Position numbers and translations under genes: made by a program
Origin: Aquirufa sp.
GTDB taxonomy: Bacteria > Bacteroidota > Bacteroidia > Cytophagales > Spirosomataceae
NCBI GenBank assembly: GCA_030833145.1
Contig: JAURHT010000035.1
Location: forward strand, 1 to 15,835
Direction of reading: 5' to 3'
Length of the DNA stretch: 15,835 bases
The notes under the pieces: generated by a model
Databases searched by the model: none
Seen by the model: only the letters and a program-made list of their open reading frames with translations
Told to the model about the DNA's origin: nothing
Shown: positions 1-7,598 of the stretch, piece after piece
Position numbering within the stretch: position 1 is the first letter of the stretch
How the letters are laid out: every line of letters begins with the position of its first letter

Positions 1-1
1 A

Positions 2-1429
2 GCGGCAGGTGAAGCAGGTGGTATCACCCAGCACATCGGCGCTTACTCAGTAGAGACGAAATCAGGCAAGAAAGTTACCTTCCTAGATACGCCAGGTCAC
101 GAAGCCTTTACAGCGATGCGTGCCCGTGGTGCGAAAGTAACCGATATCGTAATTATCGTTATCGCAGCGGACGACTCTGTGATGCCTCAAACAAAAGAGG
201 CGATCAACCACTCAATGGTGGCAGGTGTTCCGATCGTTTTTGCTTTCTCTAAGATTGACAAAGACGGCGCAAACTCAGACAAAGTACGCGAGGAGTTAGC
301 GGCCATGAATATGCTTGTAGAGGATTGGGGTGGTAAATACCAATGCCAAGAAATCTCGTCTAAGTCTGGTCAAGGTATCGACGATTTATTAGAAAAAGTA
401 TTGTTAGAAGCAGAGATGCTAGAATTAACGGCTAACCCTAAGAAGAAGGCTGTAGGTTCTGTCATCGAAGCAGAATTAGATAAAGGACGTGGTTATGTAA
501 CTACCTTGTTAGTTCAAGCGGGTACATTAAACGTGGGTGATATGATGTTAGCGGGTGATAATTACGGTCGTGTGAAAGCGATGTTTGACCACCACGGTAA
601 TAAAATTAAAAAAGCGGGTCCATCTACTCCAGTTCAAGTGTTAGGCTTAAACGGAGCGCCACAAGCGGGTGATAAATTACTTTGCTTAGAAAACGAGCGT
701 GAGGCACGTGAGATTGCGAACAAGCGTGAGCAAATTCTACGTGAGCAAACATTACGTACCCGTAAGCACATCACATTAGAGGAGATTGGTCGTCGTAAGG
801 CTATCGGTACTTTCCGTGAATTAAACGTAATCGTGAAAGGTGACGTGGATGGTTCTGTAGAGGCACTTTCTGATTCCTTGATGAAGTTATCGACCGAAGA
901 GGTTCAAGTACGTATCATTCACAGAGGTGTAGGTCAGGTTTCTGAATCCGATGTGGCTTTAGCGTCTACTTCTGATGCGGTTATCATCGCGTTCCAAGTT
1001 CGTCCATCACAAAACGCGCGTCGTTTAGCTGATACAGAACAAATTGAAATCCGTAACTACTCGATCATCTACCAAGCGATCGATGAAATTAAGGCAGCGA
1101 TGGAAGGTTTATTAGCTCCTTCATTCGAAGAGGTAATTACTTCGAACATCGAAATTCGTGATGTGTTTAAGATTACCAAAATCGGTACAGTAGCTGGTTG
1201 CTACGTATTAGACGGTACGGTGAAACGTGCACACAAGATTCGTGTCATTCGTGATTTCGTGGTAGTACACGATGGAGAAATCTCTGCCTTGAAACGTTTT
1301 AAAGACGATGTAGCAGAGGTTAAATTCGGTTACGAGTGTGGTCTATCTGTCAAGAACTTCAACGATTTAGAAGTAGGCGATATGTTAGAGTGCTACGAAA
1401 TGAAAGAAGTGAAAAGAACATTAAAATAA
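2..1429 (+). CDS. infB: Translation initiation factor IF-2, 3' part
   Basis: IF-2 is the GTPase that places initiator fMet-tRNA on the 30S subunit and promotes 50S joining. The frame is open from base 2, so the gene is cut by the window edge; 475 residues are visible and an apparent ATG at 116 is internal. Seen: the switch I segment [10 protein letters not shown] at visible residues 6-15, the G3 box DTPGH with the catalytic-type His at 29-33, a G4 box reading SKID (the family usually has NKxD), and a G5-like SSKSGQGID. After these come the domain II beta-barrel, the linker helix, domain III, and the C-terminal fMet-tRNA-binding barrel ending in [15 protein letters not shown]. The N-terminal extension and the P-loop are outside the window. 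Codon use (many CGT and GGT) fits high expression. A strong terminator follows 2 bp after the stop. The identification is very secure; the G4 substitution is the only odd point. Confidence 0.97.
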   Translation, partial: AAGEAGGITQHIGAYSVETKSGKKVTFLDTPGHEAFTAMRARGAKVTDIVIIVIAADDSVMPQTKEAINHSMVAGVPIVFAFSKIDKDGANSDKVREELAAMNMLVEDWGGKYQCQEISSKSGQGIDDLLEKVLLEAEMLELTANPKKKAVGSVIEAELDKGRGYVTTLLVQAGTLNVGDMMLAGDNYGRVKAMFDHHGNKIKKAGPSTPVQVLGLNGAPQAGDKLLCLENEREAREIANKREQILREQTLRTRKHITLEEIGRRKAIGTFRELNVIVKGDVDGSVEALSDSLMKLSTEEVQVRIIHRGVGQVSESDVALASTSDAVIIAFQVRPSQNARRLADTEQIEIRNYSIIYQAIDEIKAAMEGLLAPSFEEVITSNIEIRDVFKITKIGTVAGCYVLDGTVKRAHKIRVIRDFVVVHDGEISALKRFKDDVAEVKFGYECGLSVKNFNDLEVGDMLECYEMKEVKRTLK

Positions 1430-1431
1430 CA

Positions 1432-1460
1432 AAAGCCCCGAAAGGGGCTTTGTTGTTTTA
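1432..1460 (+). terminator. Intrinsic terminator of infB
   Basis: An 8-bp perfect stem (AAAGCCCC paired with GGGGCTTT, 1432-1439 with 1444-1451) closes a GAAA tetraloop and is followed by a T-rich tail (TGTTGTTTTA). It begins 2 bp after the infB stop codon, so it most likely ends the infB transcript. Confidence 0.9.
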
Positions 1461-1464
1461 ATAG

Positions 1465-1763
1465 TGTAGAGATAATAGAGTACAGATTAAAGCATAGAGC
1501 ATAAAGCACAAAGAATAAAGTAGGTATTCCTTCGGGATGAATTTAGTAGCTGCTTGCACATAATGTTGATTGATTTGAAACCTCATTTCAGTGTCTATCT
1601 TAAAATAAGTCAAAAAAGGGAGCAATTGCTCCCTTTTTTACGTCATATAAATCATAAATACATTTCTGAACGTATCCCCGTAGGGGATTCCATCTTTATG
1701 CTTTATGCTTTATGCTTTATGCTCTATACTCTATAATCTATTCTCTATAATTTATGCTGTTAA
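1465..1763. repeat. Facing heptanucleotide-repeat arrays with internal hairpins
   Basis: This accounts for the 330-bp gap between infB and the convergent porP-like gene; no convincing gene lies in it. The left arm (about 1465-1520) is made of 7-bp units of the form CATAAAG, CATAGAG, CACAAAG and AATAAAG. The right arm (1694-1756) is made of the reverse-complement unit: CTTTATG four times in perfect tandem (1694-1721), then degenerate units such as CTCTATA. The inner 28 bp of the two arms could pair almost completely. Just inside each arm is a hairpin with a three-base loop: ATTCC-TTC-GGGAT at 1526-1538 and ATCCCC-GTA-GGGGAT at 1674-1688. The two hairpin regions look like inverted copies of each other. 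The right array runs up to the stop codon of the porP-like gene. The repeat structure is plain in the sequence; its nature (mobile element, slipped-strand array or structured RNA) is unknown. Confidence 0.75.
1612..1639. terminator. 28-bp perfect palindrome, bidirectional terminator
   Basis: Six A, then GGGAGCAATTGCTCCC, then six T: a perfect palindrome that reads as an intrinsic terminator on both strands (GC-rich stem followed by a T run). It lies between infB (+) and the porP/sprF-like gene (-). It is probably the terminator of the minus-strand gene and a backup for infB. It sits inside the facing-repeat element. Confidence 0.8.
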
Positions 1764-2776
1764 AACTTCGGACAAGCGAAGCTTTGGCGGTAGCGTTGGT
1801 AGGATTTTCTTTGGCCAAAATCCCAGTTTAATACATAGGAGAAGCTTAATTCGTGGGCACCTCCTGAGCCTGAGCCTAATCCCGAAACCGTAAAATCATA
1901 GGAATAGCCAAAGGAGTACCGATTATTTTGAATGCCGATGAGTCCGATGATGGATTCCCGACTTGAGGCAGATTTCGCTGTTTGTTTATTTAAAGGTAGC
2001 CCACGGTACCAAAAACCCAGTACAATTGGGTCTAATTGCAGGTAAGTTCCTAAGTCTAATTGGCTAAAGGCGCCTTGGTTTTTAACGTAAAGTGCTGGCT
2101 TGAGGCTTTTACCCTCTGAAATGGGCAGGCTTATTCCTGCCATAAGTGCGTATTTAGGGGCGATTAGTTCATCACTCGATCGAATAAGGGATTGATTAGG
2201 TTGATTAAGATGGTGAACAGAGGCGCCAAGCCAATAACTGGAATGGTTCAGTAATAAACCAGCTGAAAGATCTAAATAGCTAGTGCGGCTAACAAATTGG
2301 GTGGCAAGTGGATCAAACGTATTACCAAGCGTGCCATTTACTAAAAAAGTTCCCAGTTGATCGCCATAGGTTAAATGGCTATAATCTAAACTACGGAAAA
2401 CGCCTGAACCTTGTATTCCCATAGAAAGCAAGGTTGTCTCATTCAAATTTGCATGGTAAGCATATTGTAGAGTTAATGCGGTCGTTTGAAGACTTGAAAA
2501 TTGCTTATCTGAAGAGAATAGAAGGCCTAGTCCACTGTTAATTTTTCCCAAACTTACCTCCAGAGCCGCAGCCGAATACTGGTAATTAGCTGATTGGTTC
2601 GGCCATTGGTTTCGGTGGGTTAAATAGACTTTGTTTTGATCCTGTAAACCAGCGAAGGCGGGGGAATTAAGTAAGGGGTTGGCTAGGTTTTGAGATAATT
2701 GTGGATCTTGCGCTGAGAGCGAAAAAGCATTCAGTGACAATATGAGATAGAAAAAAATGGATAAACGAGTCCACAT
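1760..2776 (-). CDS. PorP/SprF-family type IX secretion membrane protein
   Basis: The product is 338 residues, a usual length for PorP/SprF proteins. These are outer-membrane beta-barrel proteins that assist secretion or surface anchoring of type IX cargo (SprF with the SprB adhesin, PorP with gingipains). Seen: a signal peptide (WTRLSIFFYLILSLNAFSLS, probable cleavage near AQDP at 22-23), the N-terminal family pattern QDPQLSQNLANPLLNSPAFAG, the R-x-QWP motif near residue 55, alternating barrel strands, a late SFGYSYDFTVSGLG followed by a HELSFSY motif, and the typical C-terminal CPKF. Near the C-terminus is a Gly/Ser-rich stretch (GLGSGSGG). The gene is divergent from a secreted protein with a type B sorting domain, the usual genomic partner, so it probably serves that cargo. 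It is one of many such paralogues in Bacteroidota, so porP or sprF itself cannot be assigned. The family call is secure and the partner is inferred. Confidence 0.92.
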   Translation of the reverse strand: MWTRLSIFFYLILSLNAFSLSAQDPQLSQNLANPLLNSPAFAGLQDQNKVYLTHRNQWPNQSANYQYSAAALEVSLGKINSGLGLLFSSDKQFSSLQTTALTLQYAYHANLNETTLLSMGIQGSGVFRSLDYSHLTYGDQLGTFLVNGTLGNTFDPLATQFVSRTSYLDLSAGLLLNHSSYWLGASVHHLNQPNQSLIRSSDELIAPKYALMAGISLPISEGKSLKPALYVKNQGAFSQLDLGTYLQLDPIVLGFWYRGLPLNKQTAKSASSRESIIGLIGIQNNRYSFGYSYDFTVSGLGSGSGGAHELSFSYVLNWDFGQRKSYQRYRQSFACPKF

Positions 2777-2847
2777 AGCTCAGCAATTTACATTCATGCA
2801 ACGCAATAACCAATTTATTGACTTATTTTGTGGGTAATTCCAATACC
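2777..2847. promoter_or_regulatory. Divergent intergenic region, porP-like gene and type B cargo
   Basis: This 71-bp AT-rich gap separates two divergent start codons, so both promoters must lie in or near it. Only imperfect Bacteroidota -7 elements are visible: TATTTTG on the plus strand at 2824-2830 and TAAATTG on the minus strand close to the porP-like start, each one base short of TAnnTTTG. The compact arrangement suggests shared control, but no operator is recognisable. Confidence 0.35.
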
Positions 2848-5601
2848 ATGTACCGGATCTTGTTTTTTCTTTTTGTTTCTCTTTCGGCGATCGCTCAAGT
2901 TCCCAGAACGATTGAGGTTAGAAACAATTGTATCAACCAGTGCAATAATTGTACGGATGCACCTGCCGGAACGGTATTTGAGATTCGGGATGTTTTTCCG
3001 GCGAATGCGACCTATTTGTGGGATTTTGGAGAGGCGGGTGCAACCTCTAATGCAAGAACTGGGGTATATCAATATTGTAATCCTGGAACGAAGAAAGTTT
3101 CCTTAACAGTGACATCTGGCGGTACAACCACCGTTTATGGACCTCAGGATGTGAAAATTGGAGCTTTGCCTGATTTTATTTTGGGTAAAGATGCAAATGA
3201 CACAACCTTAATGATTTGCAAAGGTGATCCGGTCGTGTTAAATGCTTTTGGTTCGGTTTCTAAGCCAGCCTTTCCGGTGGGTGTTTCCTGGTTTCCGAAA
3301 GGTCAAACGACGGACACTATTCGCGTCTCGGAATCAGGATGCTATTCAGTAGTGGTGACTGATCTAAGTTCGGGTTGTGCGGCAGAGGCTAAAATGGAGG
3401 TGAAAATTTGCGGGGAGAAGCCGAAGGCAGGAGGAGAGGATGGCTGGAATTTTGGAACAAACGTATCTTTGAAATTTACAGGTGGATCATCCACACCCAC
3501 GGCAGCTAGAGGTCCTATGAGAACACCGGAGGGGGTGGCTAAGATGACAGATGAGAACAATGATTTGATATTTTATACCAATGGTTCCAGGGTCTATGCG
3601 AAGGATAATTCCCTCGTAGCGCAAGGATTAAATGGAGATACCACGCAGATTCAAGGGGTCGCTATTTTACCTAAAACTACCTGTAAGGGCTGTCAAGCGG
3701 AGTACTACATTTTTACGATGCGCAGGAATGCCGCTGGCCAAAATCAGGTGTATTACAGTATTTACGATCGAAAACTGAATGGGGGAAAGGGCGGAGTCTC
3801 CATCAAAAATCAATTTCTCAGTCCGGCTCCTGCGGCAGAGCGATTAGGTGTTGCGGTAGGTGGCGGGGATTATTATTGGCTACAAACCCAAGACATCGAT
3901 TCCACCATTTTGCGAACGTTTAAAGTGTCCAAAGCGGGTATTTCAGCTCCTATCGAATCGAGTGCAAAAACTCCTGTAAAGGGACCAACGGCATCCTCCC
4001 ATTTTTCTCGGGATGGCAAAGTATTAGCCATCGCCTACGTTAGTCCTCCATCGAATCAAGTGGATATCTATGATTTCGATGTGGCTACTGGGAAAACTAC
4101 TTTCCGGTATCGAATTCCATTAGCGAACAGTCCCTATGGGGTGGAGTTTTCGGCTGATGGTAAAATAGTGTATGCCTCAGTGAATGTGGGTCCTAGTGCC
4201 CAGATTTGGCAATATTCTATTGCATCGAAAGATTCTACCGCGATGCAAAAGACCAAGAGTCTCTTGTGGTCTGGTCCAGGAAAAATAGGGGCTCTTCAGG
4301 GAGATCCTTCCAGCGGTTCAATTATTTATGCGGCCTTTCAGGGGAGTTCGAGTTTAGGAAAAATTGTGAATCCGGACATTTCGCTAAAGGACTCCACGCG
4401 AACAGTTAGAGCGTCTTTTGTTCGAAATGGCCTGAATCTGGCAGCTGGAACTACGAGTGGTTTGGGCTTGCCTTTGTCCATTGTACTAACGCCAAAGCCT
4501 TCTTCGACGCCTAGTATTCAACAGAGTTGCGATGGGACCACCTATCATTTCAAAGTGAGTCAGGATCTGTGTGACCCCATTAAGAATGATCGCTTGGATT
4601 GGAAAATTTACCGAAGCACTTTAGATCCTACGCGGAATGCAGATGGTTTATTAGTTCCATTGAATCCAACGGGAACCTTGCTCTATTCCTTTACAGGTAC
4701 CGAAATGACCTATGATTTTAAGCAAGCGGGGGATTACGTGGTTACGGTGGCTATTAGTAATGCGTGTTTGACGAATTATATGCTGGATGCTTCCGCCTAT
4801 CACGTGGAATTATTGGATCCTTTTGTCCTGCCCACCAGTTATACCTTTATCTGCAAAGAGGAGGGGCGAATTGGGCCTACTTCGGTCCCTCCGGTTGCCG
4901 CATTTACGTATCAATGGAGTACGGGAGAGTCGTCTCGTTTTATCACTGTGCCTAAGCCGAGCGGAAATTACACCTTAGAAATTAAAGAGGATGCCTCTGG
5001 TTGCTCCATTAAAAAGGAAACCCAGGTGAATTTTACGACGAATCTTTTGGCCGTGAAAAAGGCCGATGGAATTATTTGTAATGATAAACCGCTATCTCCT
5101 TATATCGTTCCTATTACTCCAACACCTTCGAATTTGCAGGTTTCTTGGCAGCCTAATCCGGGAATTGTTTCGGGTTGGAATTCGAAAGATTTACAGATTA
5201 ATCGCAGTGGAATCTACGAGTTTACCTTGCGGGATAGCGATGGCTGTGAGCTAAAAGATAGCGTGAAAATTGTTGATAAGTGTGAGGCGGTGTTGATTGC
5301 TCCTACCGTATTCACGCCGAACGGAGATGGGCATAACGATGTATTTGAGCCGTCCTACAATTGGAATGAGCTGAATTCGACCTATCCTAAGTCGAGAACA
5401 AAAGTGCTTTCCTTAGAGATTTACAACCGTTGGGGGGAACAATTATATAGCACGAAAGGTCCTACTTTTACCTGGGATGGTATGTATAATGGGGCCAAAG
5501 TTCCTCAAGAAACATATGCCTATATCATTCGCTACCAAGCAATTGACTATCCGGAAAAGGGAGTGCAAGAAAAACGCGGTGCGGTGGTCGTTGTATATTA
5601 G
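2848..5601 (+). CDS. Secreted PKD/beta-propeller protein with type IX (type B) sorting domain
   Basis: The chosen start (ATG 2848) gives 917 residues and places a clean signal peptide at the N-terminus (MYRILFFLFVSLSAIAQ); an upstream ATG at 2818 would add ten residues before it. Domains seen in order: a Cys-rich stretch (residues 28-36), a PKD-like domain (about 40-92, with YLWDFGEAG and KKVSLTV), an Ig-like segment (about 110-190), a beta-propeller-like region (about 200-550, with repeats such as SHFSRDGKVLAIAY and YGVEFSADGKIVYAS), and further PKD/Ig-like modules (about 560-810, with TYQWSTGESS). The C-terminal gliding-motility-associated domain starts at about 817 with PTVFTPNGDGHNDVF and continues LEIYNRWGEQLY to GAVVVVY. 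That domain is the type B signal for export and surface attachment by the type IX system. The divergent PorP/SprF protein is the likely partner. The ligand or enzymatic role is unknown. The stop codon overlaps the stop of the minus-strand PurF-like gene. Confidence 0.93.
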   Translation: MYRILFFLFVSLSAIAQVPRTIEVRNNCINQCNNCTDAPAGTVFEIRDVFPANATYLWDFGEAGATSNARTGVYQYCNPGTKKVSLTVTSGGTTTVYGPQDVKIGALPDFILGKDANDTTLMICKGDPVVLNAFGSVSKPAFPVGVSWFPKGQTTDTIRVSESGCYSVVVTDLSSGCAAEAKMEVKICGEKPKAGGEDGWNFGTNVSLKFTGGSSTPTAARGPMRTPEGVAKMTDENNDLIFYTNGSRVYAKDNSLVAQGLNGDTTQIQGVAILPKTTCKGCQAEYYIFTMRRNAAGQNQVYYSIYDRKLNGGKGGVSIKNQFLSPAPAAERLGVAVGGGDYYWLQTQDIDSTILRTFKVSKAGISAPIESSAKTPVKGPTASSHFSRDGKVLAIAYVSPPSNQVDIYDFDVATGKTTFRYRIPLANSPYGVEFSADGKIVYASVNVGPSAQIWQYSIASKDSTAMQKTKSLLWSGPGKIGALQGDPSSGSIIYAAFQGSSSLGKIVNPDISLKDSTRTVRASFVRNGLNLAAGTTSGLGLPLSIVLTPKPSSTPSIQQSCDGTTYHFKVSQDLCDPIKNDRLDWKIYRSTLDPTRNADGLLVPLNPTGTLLYSFTGTEMTYDFKQAGDYVVTVAISNACLTNYMLDASAYHVELLDPFVLPTSYTFICKEEGRIGPTSVPPVAAFTYQWSTGESSRFITVPKPSGNYTLEIKEDASGCSIKKETQVNFTTNLLAVKKADGIICNDKPLSPYIVPITPTPSNLQVSWQPNPGIVSGWNSKDLQINRSGIYEFTLRDSDGCELKDSVKIVDKCEAVLIAPTVFTPNGDGHNDVFEPSYNWNELNSTYPKSRTKVLSLEIYNRWGEQLYSTKGPTFTWDGMYNGAKVPQETYAYIIRYQAIDYPEKGVQEKRGAVVVVY

Positions 5602-7514
5602 TACGCGCGAACCTCGATACCTTTCATAAAATTTACGAATGATTTATTCACTACTTGGTTACCACCCGGTGTAGGGAAGTTACCCGTGAAATACCAATCG
5701 CCTAAGTGATCCGGGCAGGCTATATTCAAATTCGCTACCGTTTGATAAACAATCGAAAGTTCTGCTTTTAGGCCTTTTGGACGCACAATCTCCGCGATTT
5801 TATTCGATATTTCTTCGTCTGTGAAGGGTGCATAAATCGCTTTGACGAAGTTTTCTTCCGCTGCAGTTCCATTTTCCAGGGCGTTCAAGCAACGTAAATT
5901 TACTTCGTCTAAGATGTTCTCTAATCCGCGTTCTTGTAAAAGAGCTAATGCGGCACGGAAGGCGACAAATTCCTTCATTTTCGACATATCGATACCGTAG
6001 CAATCGGGGTAGCGAATTTGAGGAGCGGAAGAAACGATAACGATTTTCTTAGGGGATAATTTATCCAATAATTTCAAGATACTTTTCTCCAGAGTGGTTC
6101 CACGAACGATGGAATCATCGATAATGACCACTGAATCGACTTCTTTATGGATAACCTCATAGGTCGTGTCATACACGTGCGCCACCATATCGTCGCGTTG
6201 ATCATCAGAAGTGATGAAGGTACGCACCTTTACGTCTTTGGAAATTAACTTTTCCACCCGTGGGCGGAAGGTCAGTAATTCCTCTAATTCTTCTTCGAAA
6301 AGGATGCCTTCCATGATGGCATTCTTACGTTCTTTGGCCAAATGGTCTTCTAAGCCATCAATCATTCCTAAGAAGGCCGTTTCTGCCGTGTTAGGGATGT
6401 ATGAGAATACGGTATTCTTCAGGTCGTGATTGACTTCACTCAAAATTTGAGGAATCAATAGCTGGCCTAGTTTTTTACGCTCGTGGTAGATATCTGGATC
6501 GGATCCGCGTGAGAAATAGATGCGTTCGAATGAACAGGATTTTTGCTCCAAACGGTCAATGAAAGGTACTTCTTTCACATTACCATCGATGTCAATGATC
6601 AGAGCATGGCCCGGAGTAATCTCCTTGATTTGATCGTAGGCACAGTTGAAGGAGGTTTTAATCGCTTGCTTTTCAGAAGCCACTACCGCTACTTCCTCAT
6701 CTACATAATAGTAAGCTGGACGAATTCCCGCTGGGTCACGCGCCACAAAAGAGGCGCCATAACCGGTCATTCCTACCATCGCATATCCACCGTCAAAATC
6801 TTTGCAAGAACGCTCTAAAACGCGTTTCAAGTCAATTTCTTGTGCAATTATGTCAGATAATTCTGGGTTCTCGTATTGGTCTTTGTATTTGCCAAATTGG
6901 CGTTGATTTTCTTCGTCTAAAAAGTGACCGATTTTTTCCATCACGGTAACCGTATCCACTTTTTCTTTCGGATGTTGACCTAGCGAAACTAATTTATCGA
7001 ATAAATCGTCCACATTCGTCATATTGAAATTACCCGCCATTACGAGGTTACGACTTCTCCAGTTGTTTTGACGCAACATAGGATGGCAATTTTCGATTTC
7101 GTTTTGGCCGTGCGTTCCATAGCGCAAGTGGCCTAATAGCACTTCACCCGTGAAAGCGACATTTTCTTGCCACCAGTCTGCGTCGTGAACGGCATCAATG
7201 CCAGTCTCGCGCTTGACAGATTTTGCGAGTTTGTGTGCTTTTGCGAATTTCTTATTGATTTTTCCAAAAATATCTGCCACTGCTTGCGGCTCTACCGAAC
7301 GGTATCTGGAAATGTAACGGTGCCCTGGTTTTACGTTGATTTTGATGTTTGCCACCCCGGCTCCATCTTGTCCCCTGTTGACTTGCTTCTCCATCATCAG
7401 ATAAAGTTTGCCAAGGCCGTAAGTAGGGGAATTGTATTTGTCTAAGTAGTACTGAAAAGGCTTTCGTAAGCGGATGAGGGCAATTCCGCATTCGTGCTTA
7501 ATAGAATCAGACAT
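5598..7514 (-). CDS. Long PurF-like protein (class II amidotransferase plus PRTase)
   Basis: The 638-residue product joins an N-terminal class II (Ntn) glutaminase domain to a type I phosphoribosyltransferase domain, as in amidophosphoribosyltransferase, the first step of purine synthesis. Seen: Cys9 in HECGI, the expected nucleophile after removal of an 8-residue leader; NRGQDGAG (46-53); GHLRYGTHG (128-136); ARDPAGIRP (258-266); an SRGSDPDIYHERKKLG segment (335-350) like the family RPDS region; and the PRPP loop VVIIDDSIVRGTT (462-474). Canonical PurF is about 470-510 residues, and the extra length lies mainly around 60-125 and 385-420. Departures from the norm: the HNGN oxyanion segment reads GNFN, PDSG reads PNTA, and the C-terminal Fe-S CxxC-FTG motif reads GDWYFTG. 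It may be a Bacteroidota-specific PurF or a second PurF-like paralogue, so purF is not assigned. A promoter candidate lies upstream and the gene seems to be its own unit. Confidence 0.85.
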   Translation of the reverse strand: MSDSIKHECGIALIRLRKPFQYYLDKYNSPTYGLGKLYLMMEKQVNRGQDGAGVANIKINVKPGHRYISRYRSVEPQAVADIFGKINKKFAKAHKLAKSVKRETGIDAVHDADWWQENVAFTGEVLLGHLRYGTHGQNEIENCHPMLRQNNWRSRNLVMAGNFNMTNVDDLFDKLVSLGQHPKEKVDTVTVMEKIGHFLDEENQRQFGKYKDQYENPELSDIIAQEIDLKRVLERSCKDFDGGYAMVGMTGYGASFVARDPAGIRPAYYYVDEEVAVVASEKQAIKTSFNCAYDQIKEITPGHALIIDIDGNVKEVPFIDRLEQKSCSFERIYFSRGSDPDIYHERKKLGQLLIPQILSEVNHDLKNTVFSYIPNTAETAFLGMIDGLEDHLAKERKNAIMEGILFEEELEELLTFRPRVEKLISKDVKVRTFITSDDQRDDMVAHVYDTTYEVIHKEVDSVVIIDDSIVRGTTLEKSILKLLDKLSPKKIVIVSSAPQIRYPDCYGIDMSKMKEFVAFRAALALLQERGLENILDEVNLRCLNALENGTAAEENFVKAIYAPFTDEEISNKIAEIVRPKGLKAELSIVYQTVANLNIACPDHLGDWYFTGNFPTPGGNQVVNKSFVNFMKGIEVRAY

Positions 7515-7544
7515 GGAAACGTGGGGCTATTTTTAAATCAAGCC

Positions 7545-7573
7545 CAAAATTAGCCAAAATAAATGACCAACAA
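7545..7573 (-). promoter_or_regulatory. Bacteroidota-type promoter of the PurF-like gene
   Basis: On the minus strand, TTG (7573-7571) is followed after 18 bases by TAATTTTG (7552-7545), a full match to the Bacteroidota -33/-7 pattern TTG...TAnnTTTG. The predicted start near 7538 leaves a leader of about 24 nt before the ATG at 7514. This argues that the gene is transcribed separately from nuoN. Confidence 0.55.
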
Positions 7574-7598
7574 GCTGATTTTTTTATTTTTTTATCGA

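Noticed and set aside
1540..1639. Possible small RNA ending at the palindrome
   Set aside because: No Bacteroidota promoter with correct spacing and no known RNA family structure was seen upstream of the terminator.
1694..1756. Tandem array considered as a CRISPR
   Set aside because: The unit is only 7 bp, with no spacers and no cas genes nearby.
1554..1893. Two short plus-strand frames (about 60 residues) across the heptad repeats and the 3' end of the porP-like gene
   Set aside because: They read through low-complexity repeats, one runs antisense into a solid gene, and neither shows a motif or ribosome binding site.
2815..3072. Minus-strand 85-residue frame opposite the secreted protein
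   Set aside because: It is a shadow of a gene with clear domain content on the plus strand and has no motif of its own.
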